The notes beneath the pieces were generated by a model, which worked only from the letters and a program-made list of their open reading frames with translations, was not told the DNA's origin and ran no database searches. Below are positions 18,900 through 27,307 of a stretch of DNA of 64,000 nt, in pieces. Made by a program: the position numbers and the translations under genes. The DNA lies in the NCBI GenBank assembly GCA_021797355.1, contig JAJZZX010000007.1, forward strand, positions 36,012 to 100,011. The letters are read 5' to 3'. Source of the DNA: Thermoplasmata archaeon. GTDB lineage: Archaea; Thermoplasmatota; Thermoplasmata; Thermoplasmatales; Thermoplasmataceae. Positions within the stretch are counted from its first letter, which is position 1; each line of letters opens with the position of its first letter.

Positions 18900-20153
18900 G
18901 TCCCCGGTGAATATCCCCCGTCGGTCTTCAACGAGTTCATATTTGTCTATAACAGTTTCCCCCCTCATTATAACTGTGATAGGAAAAACTGCATTGAAGC
19001 CGTGGAACGGGCTTATGGGAGACTTGGAATGTAGCCGGTCCTGGTTTATCCTCCGGATATCGCTGAATTTTACCGCAATGAAGTCAGCAAAGAAGCCGGG
19101 CTCTATCTTTCCCTTCCTTATCCCCATTATTGAGGCTGGATTCTCAGAAGCAGTCCTTATGAGTAGATCCAGGTCTATTATTTTAGCGGAAACAAGGTAA
19201 AGCATCAACGGAAGCCGGGTTTCAACACCGGGAATCCCAGATGATGCCTGATAGAATTCTTCCTTGTCATGCTCAGTATGCGGGGCATGATCTGTGGAAA
19301 GCACATCAAATCTGCCCTCCCTGAACTGGCGCATCAACGCATCCTGGCTCTCGGGCTTTCTCAGGGGAGGATTCACTTTTCCCCAGCTGCCAAGATTCAT
19401 GGCGTTGTTGAGAAGAAGGTGATGTGGCGTAACCTCCTTCTTCACATTCTCTGCAAGTGAAGCAACTGTTCCGGGGGAGCTAACGTGTGCCATTATTTTC
19501 CTATCAAGGGGAAGGTTGCTGATAACCTTTGCAGATTCAAGCTCGCATTCCTCAGGCCTGGCCAGATCATGTTCCTTCAGGTCATGCTCCTCCTGAATGA
19601 AGTGTCTAGAGAGGCACGCAGAATCTTCCCCATGAAAGACAACAGGTACCTGAAGTGCATTTATCTTTTCAAGATCAGCATGAGGAATATCACCTACGGG
19701 AATTGCGTTTGTGCTTCCTCCAAGGAATATTTTTATACCGCTGCTTTTCCGTGAAATCACATCAGCATTCCGGCCGTCGTAAAGGGAATAAAGGCCAAAG
19801 TCACAGAATGACTTCGACTTCACAATGGATAGCTTATCATCAAACACGGAATAGTTATTTACCGGTATTCTGTTGTTAGGCATGTCGTATACTGTGGTGG
19901 TTCCACCAAATAGGGCTGATGTGCTGCCGGTGATGAAGTCTTCCTTGTCTGTCTCCCCGGGGTCCCTAAAATGAACATGTATGTCAGTTCCTGCTGGCAA
20001 TATTGCACCCTCTAGAGTCTTTCTGGGCCCTCCGGTCATCGCTTTGCCAATTCCGCGAATAACGCCATCCTTAACCCCTACTTCAAGGTCCCTGTAGGAA
20101 CCCCTGAAATAGAACCTTCCGGAATATATGATGTCATATTCCATATCAGACAC
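18879..20153 (-). CDS. pyrC: Dihydroorotase
   Basis: 424 aa amidohydrolase. The metal-binding motif is DIHVHFRDPGETDKEDF (about 57-73), then TTTVYDMPNN, HGEDSA, and STDHAPHT with the catalytic Asp. It matches class I dihydroorotase, which closes carbamoyl-aspartate to dihydroorotate in pyrimidine synthesis; PyrD/PyrK at 57-59 kb take the next step. Start GTG 20153 overlaps the QueE stop by 8 bp; ATG 20144 is an alternative. Probably co-transcribed with queE. Confidence 0.92.
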   Translation of the reverse strand: MSDMEYDIIYSGRFYFRGSYRDLEVGVKDGVIRGIGKAMTGGPRKTLEGAILPAGTDIHVHFRDPGETDKEDFITGSTSALFGGTTTVYDMPNNRIPVNNYSVFDDKLSIVKSKSFCDFGLYSLYDGRNADVISRKSSGIKIFLGGSTNAIPVGDIPHADLEKINALQVPVVFHGEDSACLSRHFIQEEHDLKEHDLARPEECELESAKVISNLPLDRKIMAHVSSPGTVASLAENVKKEVTPHHLLLNNAMNLGSWGKVNPPLRKPESQDALMRQFREGRFDVLSTDHAPHTEHDKEEFYQASSGIPGVETRLPLMLYLVSAKIIDLDLLIRTASENPASIMGIRKGKIEPGFFADFIAVKFSDIRRINQDRLHSKSPISPFHGFNAVFPITVIMRGETVIDKYELVEDRRGIFTGDLETVER

Positions 20154-20775
20154 CCCTTATTTCTCCCCAGATGAGCTTGTGCAGCTGTGGAAGTATACGG
20201 ACATCTAGCCTGTCATTCAAGACTGAATCAGCGATCCAGCGCATTTCTGTTCCCCAAGCTGGCTGGAACACAACTTCGCAGCTAAATTCATTCTCGGAAA
20301 TAAATCTCCTGGCATATTCATAATCAATCATATCAGCTATGACAAACTTGAGATAATCATTTTTCCTCAGTAGCTTGAGATTTTGCCGATGCAGGTTTTT
20401 CTCTTCTCCGGAAGAAGGAGTCTTTACGTCCATATCTATCGTGATGGACTTGCTGTGGACATAGGGGTCAATTGGCAAAGAGCCGCTTGTCTCCAGAAGC
20501 ACCGACCTTCCAGATCCAGTTATCCTATTGACAAGCTCTGGAGACTCACGCTGCAGCAAAGGCTCTCCTCCGGTCAGGCAGATCCATTTCTCAGATGAAG
20601 CCTCCACTGTTCTCATCAGTTCGTCTATGGTAATGTCAGTGCCTCCAGAAAAAGTGTAGGTTGAATCACACCATTTGCATCTGAGGTTGCATCTGTTTGT
20701 TCTAATGAATAGCATGGGAAGACCCATAAGTGTGCCTTCTCCCTGTATGCTGTGAAATATTTCCGTGATTAGCAA
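20146..20775 (-). CDS. queE: 7-carboxy-7-deazaguanine synthase (radical SAM)
   Basis: 209 aa. An N-terminal EIFHSIQGEGTLMGLP precedes the radical-SAM cluster motif CNLRCKWC, where the spacing is the shortened CxxxCxxC form. Then follow WCDSTYTF and LTGGEPLLQ. QueE makes the 7-deazaguanine core used for archaeosine in tRNA. Starts at a TTG that is probably leaderless: ATATTTAT on the minus strand lies about 25 bp upstream. Operon with pyrC. Confidence 0.92.
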   Translation of the reverse strand: MLITEIFHSIQGEGTLMGLPMLFIRTNRCNLRCKWCDSTYTFSGGTDITIDELMRTVEASSEKWICLTGGEPLLQRESPELVNRITGSGRSVLLETSGSLPIDPYVHSKSITIDMDVKTPSSGEEKNLHRQNLKLLRKNDYLKFVIADMIDYEYARRFISENEFSCEVVFQPAWGTEMRWIADSVLNDRLDVRILPQLHKLIWGEIRGV

Positions 20776-20800
20776 CCGGTGTACATTGCATTGAGAGATA

Positions 20801-20828
20801 AATATTCATCCACTTGCCTGGATGCAAT
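20801..20828. promoter_or_regulatory. Promoter/inverted-repeat motif upstream of queE and ACT paralogue B
   Basis: AATATTC followed by ATCCA-N6-TGGAT and GCAAT. The same arrangement with an 8-bp spacing occurs at the lysW promoter (22250-22279). It lies upstream of queE on the minus strand, containing its TATA box, and about 110 bp upstream of the ACT-like gene on the plus strand. Role unknown. Confidence 0.4.
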
Positions 20829-20934
20829 AAGGTTAAACTTCATTATTTGTTAAAATGAGTATTTACCTGTTAATCAATTATCAATCTTAATAGCATTAAG
20901 GCAAAAATAATAAGGATTAAAGAAATACCGTGCA

Positions 20935-21534
20935 ATGGCTCAGCAGAGGAAAGGCCGTGGATCAGTGGAAACGGCCGTTAGGCAATACCTTAAACTGAGG
21001 CCAGAGACCTATTCTTTCCTCAAGGACAAGATTATCAACATCAGCAGACTTGCCGAGGAGATAAAGGAAAAATACCCCGATCTCAGCCTGGCCAGCATAA
21101 GATATTCACTTAACAAGATAATGGAGGAGAGCAGCAAAAGAAAGGCTGACTTTTCTTACGTTGAAGAACTTCTTATGCAAAGCAAGGTATCTCTGCAGGA
21201 CAAGATAACAGTTCTGACTTCTCCGAAGACCCTCAATGTCGGCTATATATCAGCAACTTATCTTACAGACTCTGTGGTTTACATCGTGGACGAACTCAGA
21301 AACGGCAAGCTACCCATTGGATCCAACGTAACAATAGAGAGGGATGTCAGTGCCATTCACATACTATCACCAAAGGAAATTGAGCATGTTCCAGGATTTG
21401 TTATGAGGATAACTGAAAGGCTCTATTCTGTTGGGGTTAATATTCTGCAGCTTATTTCCTGCTCAAACGAAACGATTATCGTTGTAAAGAAATCTGACGG
21501 GGTAAAGGCATATGAAACCCTGGTAATATCGTGA
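20935..21534 (+). CDS. ACT-like domain protein, putative regulator (paralogue B)
   Basis: 199 aa, same architecture as 15020-15661 and 21546-22220. The N-terminal helical region (ETAVRQYLKLRPETYSFLKDKIINISRLAEEI) may be a helix-turn-helix. The middle part is beta-rich, and the C-terminal half is ACT-like (SAIHILSPKEIEHVPGFVMRITERL, then GVNILQLISCSNETIIVV). It converges on paralogue C with an 11-bp gap. A role as ligand-sensing regulator of amino-acid genes is inference. Not recognised as an enzyme. Confidence 0.55.
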   Translation: MAQQRKGRGSVETAVRQYLKLRPETYSFLKDKIINISRLAEEIKEKYPDLSLASIRYSLNKIMEESSKRKADFSYVEELLMQSKVSLQDKITVLTSPKTLNVGYISATYLTDSVVYIVDELRNGKLPIGSNVTIERDVSAIHILSPKEIEHVPGFVMRITERLYSVGVNILQLISCSNETIIVVKKSDGVKAYETLVIS

Positions 21535-21545
21535 TCAGAGTAATG

Positions 21546-22220
21546 CTACCTCGATATTCTGGCGAATCTGATCATATCTGTGACTATGTTGAAGGCATCA
21601 CCAGCCTGACCGTCATCAACAATTATCATCAAGTCTGAAAATGAAGTGGCAGTGCCGGCAACGTTTATCCCGTTCATGGAGAGTTTTTCAAATACTGTGG
21701 TTAGAAATCCCCTTGTGTCCAGGGAGGATCGGGGGACCAGTATATGAATGGCAGAAAGTCCACCCCTCGAACTTGTGATATGGGACTTGGAAATTCTCCA
21801 AAGTTCTCCGAATGTCTTGGAATCCATGAGCAGAGTGCTATCCTGTATTCCTACTGACAGAAAAATTGAACCCTCAGATAGAGGTACCTTGATCTCGTCC
21901 ATTATCCTGGCGATGTATAGGTTTGGAATCACGGCTTCTGTCATTCCAGTAGTCATTTTAATGGAAGATGACGCCAGGGCAGAATTTATTGGAAACTCAG
22001 CGTTCGTTGTTTGATCTCTGCTGCGTTTTATTGCCGACATTATTGCCTCGCGTGTTGGCAACACTCCCAGCCTTGTTTCCACCATGGGGGCTATGAACCT
22101 AGCTATGCCACTCAAGTTTGCGTATCCATTTCGCAATGAAATGTTGAGGAACAGATCCTTCTCCATTATTTCACGTACAACCCTGTTAACGCTTACGGTT
22201 CCCCCATTCGTTTTGGGCAT
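21546..22220 (-). CDS. ACT-like domain protein, putative regulator (paralogue C)
   Basis: 224 aa. A basic N-terminal region with a helix-turn-helix-like pattern (VNRVVREIMEKD, then NLSGIARFIAP) precedes a C-terminal ACT-like half (SAIHILVPRSSLDTRGFLTTVFEKL, then GINVAGTATSFSDLMIIVDD). Diverges from lysW with only 56 bp between start codons, so the two probably share regulatory DNA, including the ATCCAGC/GCTGGAT repeat. Regulatory function is inferred from context. Confidence 0.55.
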   Translation of the reverse strand: MPKTNGGTVSVNRVVREIMEKDLFLNISLRNGYANLSGIARFIAPMVETRLGVLPTREAIMSAIKRSRDQTTNAEFPINSALASSSIKMTTGMTEAVIPNLYIARIMDEIKVPLSEGSIFLSVGIQDSTLLMDSKTFGELWRISKSHITSSRGGLSAIHILVPRSSLDTRGFLTTVFEKLSMNGINVAGTATSFSDLMIIVDDGQAGDAFNIVTDMIRFARISR

Positions 22221-22246
22221 TTATGAACCATATAGGTCATAAGTAA

Positions 22247-22273
22247 TTAATATTTATCCAGCGATAGCTGGAT
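22247..22273 (+). promoter_or_regulatory. lysW promoter: TATA box plus 7-bp inverted repeat
   Basis: TTAATATTTAT at 22247-22257 is a TATA box about 25 bp before the lysW ATG, predicting a leaderless message. Directly behind it (22256-22273) is a perfect inverted repeat ATCCAGC-GATA-GCTGGAT, placed where a repressor would block initiation. Confidence 0.55.
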
Positions 22274-22276
22274 GCA

Positions 22277-22465
22277 ATGATGAATACACAGATGCAGCAG
22301 GAATGTGAAACATGCGGCGGCACGATCCCGATCCCACAAGATGTGGTTATTGGGGAGATCCTCAAATGCCCGGACTGCGGACTTGAATATGAGGTCAAGG
22401 AGATCAACGGCGGAATTTGCAATCTGGAACAAGCTGAGAATGTAAAGGAAGACTGGGGAGAATAA
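22277..22465 (+). CDS. lysW: LysW amino-group carrier protein
   Basis: 62 aa. It has a zinc-ribbon-like core with CETCGG and CPDCG, and ends in EDWGE, the hallmark C-terminus of LysW. The terminal glutamate gamma-carboxyl is joined to the amino group of alpha-aminoadipate or glutamate, so that intermediates of lysine or arginine synthesis are protected and presented to enzymes. The LysX/ArgX ligase lies 113 bp downstream in the same direction, but with its own TATA-like sequence between. Confidence 0.93.
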   Translation: MMNTQMQQECETCGGTIPIPQDVVIGEILKCPDCGLEYEVKEINGGICNLEQAENVKEDWGE

Positions 22466-22578
22466 ATACTTAGAAATTGAACACTATTATTAATTTTATT
22501 ATTATAACATTAAAAAGGTAAAATATTGCTAATATCTTCGGCACCAATTAAAAAAATTGTGAGTAAGGATAGTTGGGC

Positions 22579-23433
22579 ATGACAAACATAACACTTTTAT
22601 TTGACATAATGCGCTGGGAAGAGAAACAGCTTCTTCTAAAAGCAAGAGAGAAAGGTGTCGGCATGAATTCTGTGGACATAAGGAAGATGACCCCTGTCCT
22701 TGGGGAATCTCCAGTTCCAGGCATAGGAGATATATGCCTGCAGCGCGGTGTTAGTTTTTACAGAGGGCTCTTTTCTACTGCATATCTGGAATACTCGGGG
22801 CATATGGTGATCAATACCTTCAGGTCACTCGATCTTACTGGCAACAAGCTTTTGACATCCCTGGAACTATGGAAGAACGGCATACCCACTCCACGAACCG
22901 GTTCTGCCTTTGACCTTGAGTCAGGACTGAAACTGTTCACTGAAAAGTTTAGCGGAACTGCTGTGATAAAGCCGATAACTGGAAGCTGGGGCCGGATGAT
23001 TGCCCTTCTCAAAGACCGGCAGGCGGCAGAGGCAGTTATAAATGAGAGATCTCTAATGCATCCGATCCAGTCAGTGATATATATGCAGGAATTCGTTGAG
23101 AAGCCGGAAAGAGACATACGAATAATTGTGGCAGGAGAAAGAATGGTGGCTGGAATGTACAGGTACCAGGTTGGTGATGAATGGAGGACGAATGCAGCCA
23201 TAGGAGGAAGGGTAGAACCTTTGCCTCATGATCCTGAGATAGAGGAACTAGCGATAAGAGCCACAAAATTTCTGGACCCTGGAATATACGGAGTAGACAT
23301 TATGGAGTCTGCATCAGGAAGCCTTGTACATGAGATAAACGGAACCATGGAGTTCAAAGGCGTGACGTCTGCTTCCGGAGTTGATGTTGCTGGAGAGATA
23401 ATTGATTTTCTAGTATCAGAGGCAAGAAGATAA
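22579..23433 (+). CDS. LysW ligase, LysX/ArgX type (ATP-grasp)
   Basis: 284 aa ATP-grasp enzyme. It has NKLLTSLELWKNGIPTPRTG, the ATP-binding strand TAVIKPITGSWGRMI, and the late metal/substrate motif EINGTMEFKG. It ligates LysW to alpha-aminoadipate (LysX) or glutamate (ArgX). Since argG and argH follow on the opposite strand, ArgX activity or dual use is plausible, but substrate choice cannot be settled here. The frame opens at a TTG (22573); the ATG at 22579 has AAGGA upstream and is preferred. No other LysYZJK genes occur in the window. Confidence 0.88.
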   Translation: MTNITLLFDIMRWEEKQLLLKAREKGVGMNSVDIRKMTPVLGESPVPGIGDICLQRGVSFYRGLFSTAYLEYSGHMVINTFRSLDLTGNKLLTSLELWKNGIPTPRTGSAFDLESGLKLFTEKFSGTAVIKPITGSWGRMIALLKDRQAAEAVINERSLMHPIQSVIYMQEFVEKPERDIRIIVAGERMVAGMYRYQVGDEWRTNAAIGGRVEPLPHDPEIEELAIRATKFLDPGIYGVDIMESASGSLVHEINGTMEFKGVTSASGVDVAGEIIDFLVSEARR

Positions 23434-23469
23434 GACCCTACTTCAGAGGGCCGAAATTTCACATAAATC

Positions 23470-24804
23470 TCATGATGTTGCTGAAGCAATTTGCTTCATT
23501 GCAGATACAAGATCACTTATCAGGCCTTCTCTGCGCTCCTGCGCTGACCTGATGCCTTCATCCAGTTTATCCAGATCCTTTACAGCAACGCTGCGTATCT
23601 CAACAGGATCAATTTCCACCAGCTTCTCCTGTTTCCGAATTTTTCTTCCTACTTCTAAATAAGCATCCTTCCAGGCCAGTCCATTCCTGAAGCTGACGAA
23701 GGAATTTGCTGTCGCGTATGAACTATTATCAATCGCTGAAGAGGAACTTTCCGGATTGAACCGTATTCCCTGAAAAAGCTCAACCATCCTTGCGAGAATC
23801 TCCTCTAAGAGGAGAGCAGAATTAACGGCGAGCAACTTGGAGATCTGGAAATCCCTATGATAACCTGAGCTCTTGTTAAGCAGTATGCCCAAGGTGGACT
23901 GCAGCTCCCCGAAATGCAATGCGGCATATCCCTGCACCATCTCAAGAAAGTCTGGATTTTTCTTGTTTGGCATAAGCGAACTTCCAGTGGTGAAGCCGTC
24001 CGGAAGAGTAAATAATGGCAGATCATCGCCCGAGAACATGATGAGGTCCTGGGAAACTCTGGAAAGTGTTGCCATGATTTCTGCGCCAGCCATTAGAAAT
24101 TCAGCCTCATCCATTCCCCTCCTTGAAGCCAGGAACATTGGATTCAGCCTGGGATGTTCAAAGCCAAGATAGGATGCAACCTTATTGAAGTCAATATCAG
24201 TCAGCTGCCCGAATCCGGAGCCATAGCCGAACGGAAGTATTTTCATGCGGGAAGCTCTTTCCACAAGATCCCGTGCGAGGTACTCAAACTGTGCAGCCAT
24301 GAAGTCAAAGTAAGTTACGGCAGAGATTGCCATGGCCTGCCGGTAGTGCGTGTATCCAGGCATTATCCCGGAAATCGAATCGCGTTTCATGACAATCGTC
24401 CTTGCAAGGCTGGAGCACAGCCTAGCCATCTGAAGCAAGTGGTCATTTAGGAACAGGAAAATATCAGTATGGCTCTGTTCGTTTCTGGAAAGGAATATCC
24501 TTAGATTCTTCCCTGCTTCTCCAGCATCCTTAAGCACAAATTCCTCAACATTTCCGTGGACATCCTCCAGGTCTGGCTGAAGCTTTACGGGGTTTTCAAG
24601 CAATTTGATAAGAGACGCAGCTATTCCCGAACTCTCTTTAGGTGAAATGAGGCCCCTTCCATGAATTTCCCTGTGGTAGGCCATGAGGACCAGAACCTCA
24701 TATCTTTCCAGGTACTCATCAATTCTGATGTCATCATCGACCATCAGCCTGTTTAGGCGGGACGATGATTCTCCGGAAGCTCCTCCCTGCCATATCTTTG
24801 GCAT
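23470..24804 (-). CDS. argH: Argininosuccinate lyase
   Basis: 444 aa, fumarase/aspartase superfamily. The superfamily signature is GSSLMPNKKNPD (about 275-287). RNEQSHTDIFLF replaces the usual RNDQVATD block, and the MPGYTHYRQAMAIS block carries the catalytic His region. Cleaves argininosuccinate to arginine and fumarate. The signature has Asn where GSSxMPQKKNPD is usual, a conservative change. It lies 4 bp behind argG in a two-gene operon. Confidence 0.92.
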   Translation of the reverse strand: MPKIWQGGASGESSSRLNRLMVDDDIRIDEYLERYEVLVLMAYHREIHGRGLISPKESSGIAASLIKLLENPVKLQPDLEDVHGNVEEFVLKDAGEAGKNLRIFLSRNEQSHTDIFLFLNDHLLQMARLCSSLARTIVMKRDSISGIMPGYTHYRQAMAISAVTYFDFMAAQFEYLARDLVERASRMKILPFGYGSGFGQLTDIDFNKVASYLGFEHPRLNPMFLASRRGMDEAEFLMAGAEIMATLSRVSQDLIMFSGDDLPLFTLPDGFTTGSSLMPNKKNPDFLEMVQGYAALHFGELQSTLGILLNKSSGYHRDFQISKLLAVNSALLLEEILARMVELFQGIRFNPESSSSAIDNSSYATANSFVSFRNGLAWKDAYLEVGRKIRKQEKLVEIDPVEIRSVAVKDLDKLDEGIRSAQERREGLISDLVSAMKQIASATS

Positions 24805-24808
24805 GGCA

Positions 24809-26026
24809 TCACAGAGTGCTTATCAGCCCTGCAGCTGACTTCTTCCTTGTCCTGCTGGTATTGACTGTCTGCATTCCGTATATCTCCACAAATCCCTTTG
24901 CATACGATTGGTTGAAGGTATCCATCTTTCCATAGGTGGATTTCTCATAATTATAGAGGGAATTGCTGCTCTCCATCCCCATGACTGTCAGGTTTCCCCC
25001 TTTCAGGCGCAGGAATACCTTGCCAGAGACAAATGAGTTCACGCTTTTCTCAAATGCGTTTATGTGTTCCATTAATGGATCATACCAGAGGCCGTTATAT
25101 GTCATGTCTGACCATTTCGTGTCCAATATGTTCTTCATGGACACCTCCTCCTTGCTCAGTGTCATCCTTTCCAGGGATTTGTGTGCAGTAAGTATTGTCA
25201 TCGCGGCAGGGCATTCGTAGAATTCCCTGCTCTTTATTCCCGTAACCCGGTCCTCAAGATGATCTATTGCTCCGTATCCTGCCTCCCCGGCTATTTTGTT
25301 GAGAAGCATAACAATCTTTTCCAAAGACATTTGCTTTCCATTTATCTCCCTTGGCAAGCCACCCAGAAACGTTATTTCAAGGTCAACAGCATCACTGCCT
25401 GTTTTTCCTGGCGGAGTTATCCATGAATATGCGTCTTCAGGAATTGGTTTCCTGGGATCTTCAAGATCCGAACCCTCAACTGAGCGTCCCCAGAGATTTT
25501 CATCTGTGGAGTATTTTCCTCCGAGTTTTACCGGAATACCGTTCGCGTGTGCGTATTCCATTTCATCGTCCCTGTTGAGACCCCAATCCCTGACCGGCGC
25601 TATAACATCAATGCCATCCTTGAGCGCCTTGATTGAAACCTCGAACCTGACCTGATCGTTTCCCTTGCCTGTGCATCCATGGACCACGAGATCGCAGTCG
25701 AACTGCTCAGCGGCATTGACCGCCTCAAGAGACATCAGAGGACGGGCTATGCTTGTTGAAAGAGGATAAACACCATCGTAGAGGCCATCTGCAAGTATGT
25801 CCTTCGCAATGTACCCGTTGGAAAATTCCTGTTTTACGTTCTTGGTGATGACATCGGCGGCACCAAGCTTCCATGCTTTATCCGCAATGGCAGCCAGATC
25901 GTTCTCTTCCTGGCCGATGTCGAGGGTGAGTGTTACAACATCTATTCCAAGCTTTTCCTGAAGCATTTTCAATATGACAGAGGTATCCAGTCCTCCAGAA
26001 TAGAGGAGAAGGCCACGTTTTACCAT
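24809..26026 (-). CDS. argG: Argininosuccinate synthase
   Basis: 405 aa. The N-terminal PP-loop is LLLYSGGLDTSVIL (about 6-19), followed by HGCTGKGNDQVRFE and KYSTDENLWGRS, all diagnostic of ArgG. Condenses citrulline with aspartate using ATP. First gene of the argGH operon. The upstream region is AT-rich, with ATATTATAAT just before the ATG and an inverted repeat at 26070-26085. Confidence 0.96.
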   Translation of the reverse strand: MVKRGLLLYSGGLDTSVILKMLQEKLGIDVVTLTLDIGQEENDLAAIADKAWKLGAADVITKNVKQEFSNGYIAKDILADGLYDGVYPLSTSIARPLMSLEAVNAAEQFDCDLVVHGCTGKGNDQVRFEVSIKALKDGIDVIAPVRDWGLNRDDEMEYAHANGIPVKLGGKYSTDENLWGRSVEGSDLEDPRKPIPEDAYSWITPPGKTGSDAVDLEITFLGGLPREINGKQMSLEKIVMLLNKIAGEAGYGAIDHLEDRVTGIKSREFYECPAAMTILTAHKSLERMTLSKEEVSMKNILDTKWSDMTYNGLWYDPLMEHINAFEKSVNSFVSGKVFLRLKGGNLTVMGMESSNSLYNYEKSTYGKMDTFNQSYAKGFVEIYGMQTVNTSRTRKKSAAGLISTL

Positions 26027-26069
26027 AACGGGGTATTTTCATTATAATATATCAAGATTTTTAAAATTA

Positions 26070-26085
26070 TTAACAAAATTGTTAA
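26070..26085. promoter_or_regulatory. Inverted repeat upstream of argG
   Basis: TTAACAA-AA-TTGTTAA: perfect 7-bp arms, about 45 bp upstream of the argG ATG and just beyond the likely TATA region. A candidate operator for arginine control. AT-rich repeats can arise by chance, so confidence is modest. Confidence 0.35.
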
Positions 26086-26226
26086 GTTTCTCGCAATAAC
26101 GTTAGTTATACTCTAATTTTTTAGCATATATCTTAAAAAATGCGGCATCAAATCCATGCCTAGCGTCCCGATGGCAAAAGAGTTGGGAAAGCATTTATCC
26201 TCTGGATTGATTGTAGTTCGGTAGGC

Positions 26227-27306
26227 ATGGACTTCAAAAGAATTTTTGATTATGCGAGAGAAACAGATGCTGTTTTGATAATACAGGGTGATGAGAATTC
26301 CGTGGACAAGACATTCTTCTACATCACCGGGGTAGACGGCGGCCTTTTCGAGGGATCAGCCCTTATAGTAAAGCCTGAGGAGGTTAAGATCATCACGTCC
26401 CAGCTGGAGGAAGAGACCGCGAGAAGGACCGGCCTGGAGGTCATCGTTGCCAATGGGAAATCAGAGTTTGAAAAGGCAATAGCCAGCAATCTTTCTGGAC
26501 TCGATTCCATAGGGCTTAATTACTCCGCCCTCACGGTGAGCAGGTACAAGGATATACTTAGGATCATTCCAGACAAGGAATTCATAGATGTATCACAGTC
26601 AATAATGGAATCAAGGAGAATGAAATCCGAAGAGGAACTTTCCAGAATAAGGGAAGCCGCCAAAATCGGAAGTGAGGCATTTGAAAACATACTTGATAAG
26701 CTCAGGGAGGGCATGACGGAAAGCGAGGTGGCTGCCCTAATTGCCTTCGAAATGATGAAGCTTGGAGCCTCAGAGCCCTCTTTCAGCACAATAGTTGCCT
26801 TTGGCGAAAACGCATCCATGCCACATTATTCTCCAGGAAACAGGAAGCTGAAGAGGAACGATTTTGTCCTTATTGACTTCGGGGCTAGATACAAGAGATA
26901 CTGTTCCGACATAACAAGGACTGTTGTTTTTGGCCGCGCCAGTGAGGAACAGAAGGAAATGTATAATGTCGTATTCAGGGCCCAGGACGAAAGCATGAAG
27001 GCAATCCGGGAAAACGTGAACGGTAAGGATGTCGACGCAATTGCGAGAAAGATAATTGACGGCAGCAAATTCAAGGGCAGATTTATACACTCACTAGGGC
27101 ATGGGCTTGGGATGGATGTGCACGATCATCCTGCACTGTCATCCAACTATGATTTCCCGCTGAAGGAGAACATGGTAGTGACCGTAGAGCCGGGAGTTTA
27201 CGTGCCAAAGGTTGGAGGTGTCCGCATAGAGGATGACGTTATTGTGAAGAAGGACGGCTTTGAACTCATAACAACCGCCACAAGGGATCTGCTGGAAATA
27301 TCGTGA
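26227..27306 (+). CDS. pepQ: Xaa-Pro dipeptidase/aminopeptidase (M24)
   Basis: 359 aa with a creatinase-like N-terminal domain and a C-terminal pita-bread domain. Dinuclear metal ligands sit in LIDFGARYKRYCSDITRT (two Asp), SLGHGLGMDVHDHP (His), VTVEPGVYV (Glu) and VRIEDDV (Glu). Cleaves dipeptides or N-termini before proline in the cytoplasm. The primase gene starts one base after its stop, so the two are co-transcribed. Confidence 0.9.
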   Translation: MDFKRIFDYARETDAVLIIQGDENSVDKTFFYITGVDGGLFEGSALIVKPEEVKIITSQLEEETARRTGLEVIVANGKSEFEKAIASNLSGLDSIGLNYSALTVSRYKDILRIIPDKEFIDVSQSIMESRRMKSEEELSRIREAAKIGSEAFENILDKLREGMTESEVAALIAFEMMKLGASEPSFSTIVAFGENASMPHYSPGNRKLKRNDFVLIDFGARYKRYCSDITRTVVFGRASEEQKEMYNVVFRAQDESMKAIRENVNGKDVDAIARKIIDGSKFKGRFIHSLGHGLGMDVHDHPALSSNYDFPLKENMVVTVEPGVYVPKVGGVRIEDDVIVKKDGFELITTATRDLLEIS

Positions 27307-27307
27307 A

